Source: Synechococcus sp. PL34863bin_39 (GTDB taxonomy: Bacteria > Cyanobacteriota > Cyanobacteriia > PCC-6307 > Cyanobiaceae). Taken from it: 6,354 bases of DNA. The notes under the pieces are model-generated. The model saw only the letters and a list, made by a program, of their open reading frames with translations. It ran no database searches and had not been told where the DNA came from. How positions within the stretch are numbered: position 1 is the stretch's first letter; each line of letters opens with the position of its first letter. Of this stretch, positions 1-5,072 are shown piece after piece. The DNA lies in the NCBI GenBank assembly GCA_011523155.1, contig WTHL01000030.1:1-6354 (forward strand), in the 5' to 3' direction. A program made the translations under genes and the position numbers.

Positions 1-473
1 ATGCCATGCAGGCGGCATCGAAACCCCACCATTTTCTCGGCATCAATCAGGGGGGGCAGGCCTCCATCGTGAGCACCACCGGCAATCCCCACGGGCATCT
101 GGTGCTCCGGGGTGGCAGTCGCGGCACCAATTTCCATCGCGAGGCCGTTCAGGCCGCGGCCGCCGAGCTGAGCCGGTCCGATCTGGCGGCTCGGATGATG
201 GTGGATTGCAGCCATGGCAACTCCAACAAGGACTACCGCCGTCAGGGGGAGGTGCTTGCCACGGTGGCTGAGCAGGTCCGCGAGGGGTTCAACCACGTGA
301 TGGGCGTGATGCTGGAGAGCCATCTGGTGGAAGGCAACCAGAAGCTCAATCCGGATCGCGCCGCCATGACCTACGGCCAGAGCGTCACCGATGCCTGCAT
401 CAGCATCGAGTCGACCGCCGAGCTGCTGGATCAGCTCGCCTCGGCGGTGCAGGCGTCGCGGGTGACGGCCTGA
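1..473 (+). CDS. aroG: 3-deoxy-7-phosphoheptulonate (DAHP) synthase, class I, C-terminal part (5' end outside window)
   Basis: Condenses phosphoenolpyruvate and erythrose 4-phosphate to DAHP, the entry step of the shikimate pathway in the cytoplasm. The reading frame is open to the left edge (first full codon at base 3), so the ATG at 6 is internal. Only about 156 residues are present, against roughly 350 for the AroG/AroF/AroH family. Counting from that internal Met, LRGG lies at 34-37, DCSHGNSNK at 67-75 (His70), MLESHLVEGNQ at 102-112 (Glu104) and VTDACI at 127-132 (Asp129). These match the metal-ligand His, Glu and Asp of E. coli AroG (His268, Glu302, Asp326, from family knowledge). The Cys ligand and the regulatory N-terminus lie outside the window, so feedback specificity (Phe, Tyr or Trp) cannot be judged and the symbol is nominal. 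An intrinsic terminator starts one base after the stop. Confidence 0.95.
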   Translation, partial: AMQAASKPHHFLGINQGGQASIVSTTGNPHGHLVLRGGSRGTNFHREAVQAAAAELSRSDLAARMMVDCSHGNSNKDYRRQGEVLATVAEQVREGFNHVMGVMLESHLVEGNQKLNPDRAAMTYGQSVTDACISIESTAELLDQLASAVQASRVTA

Positions 474-474
474 T

Positions 475-508
475 CTGGCACTCCGAAGCCGCGAGTGCCA
501 GCTTTGTT
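475..508 (+). terminator. Rho-independent terminator of the DAHP synthase gene
   Basis: A perfect 9-bp stem, CTGGCACTC (475-483) and GAGTGCCAG (493-501), encloses a 9-base loop and is followed by a T-rich run CTTTGTTG (502-509). It begins one base after the DAHP synthase stop codon. Its position, GC-rich stem and T tract make a standard intrinsic terminator that separates this gene from the small ORF downstream. Confidence 0.85.
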
Positions 509-598
509 GATCAATAGTGGCGAGATGTAAGGCTTTTTGTTGTTACGTTCGCGCTGAACATCTGATCAATTCTTGAACCTTAGATTCCTGCGATCAAT
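509..598 (+). repeat. AT-rich spacer with three GATCAAT direct repeats
   Basis: The heptamer GATCAAT occurs at 509-515, 564-570 and 592-598, with start-to-start spacings of 55 and 28 bases. The first sits inside the palindrome TTGATCAA (507-514) and the second contains TGATCA (563-568). The stretch lies between the terminator and the small ORF at 616 and is the only plausible place for that ORF's promoter. A weak -10-like TAGATT is at 581-586, but there is no acceptable -35 at the right distance, so I do not call a promoter. The repeats could be binding sites for a regulator or chance in AT-rich DNA. Confidence 0.35.
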
Positions 599-615
599 GG
601 GCGGAGGTCAGGCTG

Positions 616-936
616 ATGGTGTTGCTTCATTTTTTCGGCTTCGGCGATTCCCTCCGTTTGTTTGAACTGGAGCAGCAGACCGGGCTCTGGGTGAGCGGGT
701 TCAGGCCGTTGCAGCTCGATGGTGTTCTGCAGTGGACCCAGCGTGTGGCCGGTCAGCAGCACTGGGATCCCGATCCGCTCCAGCATCAGGTGATGCGGCT
801 GTGGATGGAGCGTGCGGACCAGATCAGCCGCTGGCAGGCCGGCCTGCGTCAGTTGCCTGAGGATCAGGTGCTGGTGGCCGGTCTTGGCAGTCATGGCGAC
901 TGGAGTCGACATTGGGAGCAGATGCTGCGCGTTTGA
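616..936 (+). CDS. Small tryptophan-rich protein of unknown function (106 aa)
   Basis: I do not recognise the family. The start is well supported: GGAGG (603-607) lies 8 bases before the ATG at 616. The protein is soluble-looking, with no signal peptide or membrane segment. It contains seven tryptophans in 106 residues, many in aromatic-polar contexts (GLWVSG, QHWDPD, RLWMER, SRHWEQ). An N-terminal hydrophobic patch (LLHFFGFG, residues 3-10) precedes a mixed charged and Gln-rich middle. The C-terminal half (residues 55-106) looks helical. It is a monocistronic + strand gene between a terminator and a convergent - strand gene. An overlapping - strand frame (912-580) is open too, but has no ribosome-binding site and an unnatural His/Pro/Gln-rich composition. 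Probably a conserved cyanobacterial hypothetical; no function can be assigned. Confidence 0.7.
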   Translation: MVLLHFFGFGDSLRLFELEQQTGLWVSGFRPLQLDGVLQWTQRVAGQQHWDPDPLQHQVMRLWMERADQISRWQAGLRQLPEDQVLVAGLGSHGDWSRHWEQMLRV

Positions 937-975
937 GGTTCACCGCCTCAGCGGGCCAGCCAATGCCAGCTGAGG
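934..975. terminator. Hairpin region between convergent genes, possible weak bidirectional terminator
   Basis: CCTCAGC (946-952) and GCTGAGG (969-975) form a perfect 7-bp stem. It is extended after one G/A mismatch by GGC (954-956) with GCC (965-967), leaving an 8-base loop. A competing shorter stem pairs TGAGG (934-938) with CCTCA (946-950), and its arms contain both stop codons. There is no T tract on either side, so this is only a candidate terminator for the + strand ORF ending at 936; most of it lies inside the 3' end of the - strand gene. Confidence 0.3.
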
Positions 976-1598
976 CCCACGGCCAGTGGCACCGTGAGGT
1001 TGTCGAGACCCCAGCGGCTGAGCTGCTCAAGCCCGGTGGCCAGCAGAGCGATGCCCAGCAGGCCGGCCATCCCCGGCTCGGACGGGCTTGCCAGGCTCAG
1101 CAGGATCAGCACCAGCAGGCTGAGGCCAGCCATGGTTGCGGTGCCGGCAAGGGATTTGGTCTGTCCCCACACGCTCCAGCGGGGTGAGGTCAGGGCTCGG
1201 CCGAGCAGGCCTGCGCCGCCGTCGCCTGCGGCCATCACCAGAAGCCCGGCGCAGGCAGCCTGCGGTTGATCGACCCAGAACAGGGCCAGCAGACTCGTGA
1301 TCGCGAGGCCGTAGGCGACGGTGCCGTAACTCTTGCGATCGATGTCTTCCACCGCAGGCAACAGATGCCAGCGGTGGTTGATGACGGCTCCGGTTGTGAC
1401 GGTGATCGCAACCGGCAGGGCGATGGCCGCCGGCACCCCCAGCCACCAGGCCAGAGGCAGCACCGGACCGGTGCCGATGTGGAGAATCTTGCGACTCAGT
1501 TCCCGCTGGTTCGGCCATCGCCTGCGGGCCAGCACGCAGAGGATGAGCACCAGGCTCATCCAGAGCATGATCAAGCCGACACCGATCCAGGGGCTCAA
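948..1598 (-). CDS. Phytol/dolichol kinase-family membrane protein (VTE5-like)
   Basis: Probable polyprenol kinase of the CTP-dependent phytol/dolichol kinase family. In phototrophs the VTE5 members phosphorylate phytol released from chlorophyll, feeding phytyl-phosphate into tocopherol or chlorophyll synthesis. The 216-residue protein has several hydrophobic segments (about 4-23, 44-73, 94-108, 113-124, 155-170, 176-190), so it is an integral membrane protein. Family motifs are visible: RKILH (36-40), DRKSYGT (87-93), GDGGAGLLGR (125-134), KSLAGTATM (148-156) and the C-terminal DNLTVPL (199-205). The start is TTG at 1598, whose TTGA overlaps the TGA stop of the sigma-factor gene by 4 bases, indicating translational coupling. 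An ATG at 1568 (residue 11) is the alternative and would shorten the first membrane segment. The substrate (phytol, farnesol or another prenol) cannot be decided from sequence. Confidence 0.85.
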   Translation of the reverse strand: MSPWIGVGLIMLWMSLVLILCVLARRRWPNQRELSRKILHIGTGPVLPLAWWLGVPAAIALPVAITVTTGAVINHRWHLLPAVEDIDRKSYGTVAYGLAITSLLALFWVDQPQAACAGLLVMAAGDGGAGLLGRALTSPRWSVWGQTKSLAGTATMAGLSLLVLILLSLASPSEPGMAGLLGIALLATGLEQLSRWGLDNLTVPLAVGLSWHWLAR

Positions 1599-2620
1599 GC
1601 GGCCTGCTGATGGTTGGTCATCATCCGCAGCTTGAGGATCGCTTTGGCCTCAAGCTGGCGCACCCGTTCCCTGGACACGTTGATCTGTCTGCCGATCTCG
1701 GCCAGGGTCAGGGGCTCTTCACCATCGAGTCCGAACCGCAGACGCAGGATTTTCTGTTCCCGCTCATTCAGCTGCGACAGCCATCCGCCGAGATGTTCCT
1801 TCTGGATGGAGCGGTCCATCCCCTCCATGGGTTCATCGCCGTTGGGGTCCGGGATCAGTTCTCCGAGGGTGCTGCGATCCTCTTCGCCGCGGGCGTGGGC
1901 ATCGAGAGACGCGCAGGGGGCGCTCTGGGAGATCAGGTCTTCCAGGTCACGGGGTTCGATGCCCATGGCATGGGCCAGCTCCAGTCGATTCGGCTGCCGG
2001 CCGAAGCGATGGGACAGCTCGCGGGAGATGCGCCGCATCTTGGAGAGCTTTTCGCTGACGTGAATCGGCAGCCTGATGGTGCGTGCGCTGTTGTCGATCG
2101 CCCGCGTCATGCCCTGGCGGATCCACCAGTAGGCATAGGTGGAGAACTTGTAGCCCATGGCGGGGTCGAATTTGTCGACGGCCCGTTCCAGGCCGATCGC
2201 CCCTTCCTGCACCAGATCAAGCAGCTCAAGGCCCTGGTTCTGGTACTTCTTGGCAACGCTGACCACGAGGCGCAGATTGGCGGCCATCATCCGGTCACGG
2301 GCCCGCTTGCCCATGCGGATCTTGTGGCGCTCCCTGGGCGTGCGATCCGCTTCCGGAGTGTCCAGCAGCTGTTTCATGGCCTGCACGTGATGGGCAAGCT
2401 CGATCTCTTCAGCGGCGGTGAGAAGGGGAATCCGGCCGATACTGCTGAGGTAATAGCCGATGGAGTCGGTGGACAGGCGTCCTGCCTGCTTGATCTGACG
2501 TGCTGCCTGTGCCGCTTTGCTGCTGCTCTGATTGCTCCGAACACGCTTGGTGTTCGGCAAAGCAGGTTCCACCGGAGCGCTGCCATGGGCATCACTGGTG
2601 GACTCCAGAGGGATCCCCAT
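1595..2620 (-). CDS. RNA polymerase group 2 sigma factor (sigma-70/RpoD family)
   Basis: Directs RNA polymerase to a subset of sigma-70-type promoters. Cyanobacteria carry several such group 2 factors (SigB-SigE types) for light, carbon, nitrogen and stress acclimation. With the ATG at 2620 the protein has 341 residues. Region 1.2 (LSTDSIGYYLSSIG, about 49-62) is followed by region 2 (about 108-178) with NLRLVVSVAKKY, DLVQEGAIGL and the -10-melting segment TYAYWWIRQGMTRAI. Region 3 begins at RTIRLPIHVSEK, and region 4 (about 283-335) has LNEREQ and the helix-turn-helix TLAEIGRQINVSRERVRQLE. The long acidic region 1.1 of a primary sigma is missing; the first 45 residues are Ser/Ala/Lys-rich. 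TYAYWW and RQGM, in place of primary-type TYATWW and RQAI, favour group 2. The open frame continues up to a GTG at 2662, but the ideal ribosome-binding site at 2629-2634 fixes the start at 2620. It forms an operon with the overlapping kinase gene. Confidence 0.95.
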   Translation of the reverse strand: MGIPLESTSDAHGSAPVEPALPNTKRVRSNQSSSKAAQAARQIKQAGRLSTDSIGYYLSSIGRIPLLTAAEEIELAHHVQAMKQLLDTPEADRTPRERHKIRMGKRARDRMMAANLRLVVSVAKKYQNQGLELLDLVQEGAIGLERAVDKFDPAMGYKFSTYAYWWIRQGMTRAIDNSARTIRLPIHVSEKLSKMRRISRELSHRFGRQPNRLELAHAMGIEPRDLEDLISQSAPCASLDAHARGEEDRSTLGELIPDPNGDEPMEGMDRSIQKEHLGGWLSQLNEREQKILRLRFGLDGEEPLTLAEIGRQINVSRERVRQLEAKAILKLRMMTNHQQAA

Positions 2621-2628
2621 CACCCTGG

Positions 2629-2634
2629 CCTCCT
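2629..2634 (-). promoter_or_regulatory. Shine-Dalgarno AGGAGG that sets the sigma-factor start
   Basis: Read on the - strand, AGGAGG (2634-2629) is followed by 8 bases and the ATG at 2620-2618. It is the best ribosome-binding site among the - strand genes here. The upstream in-frame GTG at 2662 has no such site and lies inside the 3' arm of the 2657-2673 inverted repeat, so it is unlikely to be used. Confidence 0.85.
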
Positions 2635-2656
2635 GAGATTTGATTTGGGCGAAATT

Positions 2657-2673
2657 TAGCACTGCAAGTGCTA
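2657..2673 (-). promoter_or_regulatory. 17-bp interrupted palindrome in the sigma-factor leader
   Basis: TAGCACT (2657-2663) and AGTGCTA (2667-2673) are perfect inverted repeats around the 3-base centre GCA. In the mRNA this can form a 7-bp hairpin with a tight loop about 20 bases upstream of the ribosome-binding site. As DNA it resembles a dimeric regulator operator. The symmetry is seen directly; which role applies is not known. Confidence 0.5.
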
Positions 2674-2683
2674 TTTGGCGGAA

Positions 2684-2701
2684 GCAAATCCGAAGATTTG
2701 C
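2684..2701 (-). promoter_or_regulatory. UUCG-tetraloop hairpin in the sigma-factor leader
   Basis: GCAAATC (2684-2690) and GATTTGC (2695-2701) are perfect inverted repeats around CGAA. On the - strand transcript this is a 7-bp stem capped by C(UUCG)G, a known extra-stable tetraloop. It lies 10 bases upstream of the second inverted repeat (2657-2673). No T tract follows, so it is not an intrinsic terminator of ppk. It may be a leader RNA element or an operator overlapping the start of transcription. Confidence 0.5.
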
Positions 2702-2708
2702 CGTATAA
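2702..2708 (-). promoter_or_regulatory. Possible -10 element for the sigma-factor operon
   Basis: Reading the - strand, TTATACG (2708-2702) resembles a -10 box and lies in the AT-rich spacer about 80 bases upstream of the sigma-factor ATG. No recognisable TTGACA-like -35 sits 16-18 bases upstream, as would fit a regulated or alternative-sigma promoter. If it is real, transcription would start near 2695, inside the UUCG inverted repeat. The rest of the spacer to 2816 is AT-rich with no gene and no clear ppk terminator. Confidence 0.3.
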
Positions 2709-2816
2709 GAATGCTCTCAGTCGGTTATTTGTTTGATTTCAGGAATTTAACCCCGAATGTTCATTTTTTCGATTCTTTAATGCACAAGGGGAGGAGAGGG
2801 TGTAGTCCTGATAACC

Positions 2817-4988
2817 CTATCTCGGGTTGGTGGTCAGATCCCTCTCTATAGCAGGCGTCTCCGGCGGAAGGCCATGTCTCCAGGACGTGTTCAGCGCCAC
2901 CTGGGAATTGATGGGGCTGGATCCTGGTTGGCGCTGTGTGAAGGAGCCGTCGCTGTGCATCTCCCAGGCGCCGTAATCGTCGGCCAGATAAAGATCGAGC
3001 AGTCGCTCCAGTTGCTGGCGCAGCTCAGGATTGGCGATGGGCGTCACGGCCTCGACGCGTCGATCAAGATTGCGCGGCATCCAGTCGGCGCTGCCGATGT
3101 ACGCCTCCGGTTCGCCTCCATTGCCGAACCAGACGATGCGGGAATGCTCGAGATAGCGCCCGATGATGCTCACCACGCGGATGTTGTCGCTGAGGCCTGG
3201 TTTGCCTGGGTAAAGACAACACATGCCCCGGATGATCAACTCGACCTGCACCCCTGCCTGTGACGCTTCGTAGAGCAACGCCACGATCGCCGGGTCCACA
3301 AGGGAATTCATTTTCGCGCGGATTCTGCCGCCACGACCCTGCCTGGCGTGGTTGATCTCCCGCCGGATCAGTTCCTCCGTGCCCTTGCGCAGGGTCACCG
3401 GCGCCACCAGCAGTTTGCGGAAGCTCTGCTGCTTGGAGAAACCGGTGAGGTAATTGAAAAGCTCCACCAGGTCCTGCCCCAGTTCTGGTTCTGCCGAGAG
3501 CAGGCCGAGATCGGTGTAGAGCTTGGAGGTTTTGGAGTTGTAATTGCCGGTGCCGATGTGCACATAGCTGCGCAACCGCTGTTTCTCACGGCGCACCACG
3601 AGCACGATCTTGGTGTGGGTCTTGAGCCCGATCACGCCGTACACCACGTGCACGCCTGAACTTTCCAGCTGCTTCGCCCACTGGATGTTGTTGTCTTCGT
3701 CGAAGCGCGCCTTGAGTTCGACCAGGGCCATCACCTGCTTGCCGTTCTCGGCGGCGCGGATCAGGGCGGCGATGATCGGTGAATCCTTGGAGGTGCGGTA
3801 CAGGGTCATCTTGATCCCCATCACCTGGGGGTCATCAGCCGCCTGACTGATGAACTCCTCGACCGAGGTGGAGAAGAGGTCGTAGGGATGGTGCAGCAGC
3901 ACATCCCGTCGCCGGATCACCGAGAAGATGCTCTGGAATTCCTCCTCCTTGATCGAGCCGTCCTCGAGCATGCTGCGCTGCGTGCGGGCCAGGCTGGTCG
4001 GCGTTGCGCCTCTGAGAGGTTCATCCTTGAGCTCCTCCAGCGGCAGAGCCAGCAGGCTGAACAGGTCGTCGAGGCCCAGCGGTCCGTCGACGCGGTAGAG
4101 ATCGTCCTCGCTGACTGACATCCCGTCCATCAGCATTTCGAGAACGTCTTCCGGCATTTCGTTGGCCACCTCCAGCCGCACGACCTCACCCCCCATCCGT
4201 CGCTTGTGGAGGCCCTGCTCGATCGCGATCATCAGGTCGTCGGCCTCGAGATCCCGCAGTTCCAGGTCAGCGTCCCGGGTGACCCGGAAGAAATAGTGCC
4301 CCGCCACGATCATTCCCGGGAACAGCAGCCCGATGTTGAAGGCCACCACCTGCTCCAGCGGCACGGCGGTGTGGACGCTGTCGTCAACCGGTTCGCCCAG
4401 CTCCGGGGGAATCGCCACGAAGCGCGGCAGCATCGTCTGGGGCACCTTCACCCGGGCCAGCTGACCCTGACCGCTGTCGGGGTCCACCACCAGGGCCGCA
4501 ATGTTGAGGCTCAGATTGCTGACGAAGGGGAACGGATGGGCAGGATCCACCGCCAGTGGTGTCAGCACCGGGAAAATCGCCGTCAGAAAAAAATTGTCGA
4601 CCCAGGCTTGTTGCTGCTCATTGAGCTGCGGGTAATCGAGGAGATGAACCGCGTGCCTCTGCAGTTCGGTCTTGAGGTGGTTGCGGTAGTGCTGTTGTTG
4701 CTGGTCCAGCAGTGGAATCAGCGCTGTGCGGATGGCCTTGAGTTGCTGCTGAGGTGTGCGGCCGTCCGCGCTGGCCTTGCCGAGCCCGGCCTCCACCTGA
4801 GATTTCAGTGATGCCACCCGCACCATGAAGAACTCATCGAGGTTGTTGCTGAAGATGGCGCTGAATTTGGCCTGTTCCAGCAAGGGCGTGCGCGGATCAA
4901 GAGCCTGCGCGAGCACCCTCTGGTTGAAGTCGATCCAGCTGAGTTCCCGATTGATGTAGTGGTCAGGATTCAGGGAACGCTCTGCCAT
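2817..4988 (-). CDS. ppk1: Polyphosphate kinase 1
   Basis: Reversibly polymerises the gamma-phosphate of ATP into inorganic polyphosphate, the cell's phosphate and energy store. The 723 residues are complete compared with about 690 in E. coli. The N domain starts with YINRELSWIDFN (11-22) and contains FSNNLDEFF (46-54). The head domain follows to about 330, then C1 (about 340-515) and C2 (about 520-680). The phosphorylated histidine is His458 in GLKTHTK, matching E. coli His435. The second catalytic histidine is His615 in RYLEHSR, matching His592. Arg398 (LYRTSKDS) and Arg428 (ELKARFDED) sit at the same offset of 23 as the E. coli metal-site arginines. HIGTGNYN (477-484) is also conserved. 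A tail of about 40 residues past the core is not conserved in any way I recognise. The ATG at 4988 has no Shine-Dalgarno; its leader is C-rich. It lies 84 bases downstream of the MFS gene and is probably co-transcribed. Confidence 0.97.
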   Translation of the reverse strand: MAERSLNPDHYINRELSWIDFNQRVLAQALDPRTPLLEQAKFSAIFSNNLDEFFMVRVASLKSQVEAGLGKASADGRTPQQQLKAIRTALIPLLDQQQQHYRNHLKTELQRHAVHLLDYPQLNEQQQAWVDNFFLTAIFPVLTPLAVDPAHPFPFVSNLSLNIAALVVDPDSGQGQLARVKVPQTMLPRFVAIPPELGEPVDDSVHTAVPLEQVVAFNIGLLFPGMIVAGHYFFRVTRDADLELRDLEADDLMIAIEQGLHKRRMGGEVVRLEVANEMPEDVLEMLMDGMSVSEDDLYRVDGPLGLDDLFSLLALPLEELKDEPLRGATPTSLARTQRSMLEDGSIKEEEFQSIFSVIRRRDVLLHHPYDLFSTSVEEFISQAADDPQVMGIKMTLYRTSKDSPIIAALIRAAENGKQVMALVELKARFDEDNNIQWAKQLESSGVHVVYGVIGLKTHTKIVLVVRREKQRLRSYVHIGTGNYNSKTSKLYTDLGLLSAEPELGQDLVELFNYLTGFSKQQSFRKLLVAPVTLRKGTEELIRREINHARQGRGGRIRAKMNSLVDPAIVALLYEASQAGVQVELIIRGMCCLYPGKPGLSDNIRVVSIIGRYLEHSRIVWFGNGGEPEAYIGSADWMPRNLDRRVEAVTPIANPELRQQLERLLDLYLADDYGAWEMHSDGSFTQRQPGSSPINSQVALNTSWRHGLPPETPAIERDLTTNPR

Positions 4989-5072
4989 CTGCGGCGGGGT
5001 GGGGGGAGAAGTGACGACCTCGTCGGCAACGTAGCAATCGCCCTCGGATGCCCAGGTGTTGTGGATGGCCTT
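4989..5072 (-). other. 84-base MFS-ppk1 spacer with C-rich, SD-less ppk1 leader
   Basis: The - strand sequence just before the ppk1 ATG is pyrimidine-rich (CTTCTCCCCCCACCCCGCC, ending in GCAG before the ATG) and contains no AGGAGG-like site; the nearest GAGG is about 30 bases away. A 5-bp inverted repeat, GGCCT/AGGCC (5067-5079), overlaps the MFS stop but is too short and lacks a T tract, so no terminator is called. No -10/-35 pair is evident. The spacer is compatible with read-through from the MFS gene. Confidence 0.5.

Noticed and set aside
580..912. A 110-codon - strand frame overlapping the small + strand ORF
   Set aside because: It has no ribosome-binding site and a His/Pro/Gln-rich shadow composition; the + strand frame has GGAGG at the right distance.
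1610..2659. A 349-codon open frame on the + strand, fully antisense to the sigma-factor gene
   Set aside because: It is a codon-position shadow of a GC-rich gene: the - strand product is a clear sigma factor, while the + product has no recognisable domain and no ribosome-binding site.
2704..2709. TATAAG on the + strand as a divergent promoter
   Set aside because: There is no -35 at the right distance and no + strand gene downstream.
2797..2818. AGGGT/ACCCT inverted repeat at the ppk1 stop as a terminator
   Set aside because: The arms are 5 bp around a 12-base loop and are followed by a C/T mix without a T tract.
4206..4811. A 201-codon + strand frame antisense to ppk1
   Set aside because: It lies wholly inside a well-conserved ppk1 and has His/Arg/Gln-rich shadow composition.
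4991..5008. G-rich run on the + strand (GCGGCGGGGTGGGGGGAG) as a possible G-quadruplex
   Set aside because: It lacks four well-separated runs of three or more G; in the ppk1 mRNA it is simply C-rich.
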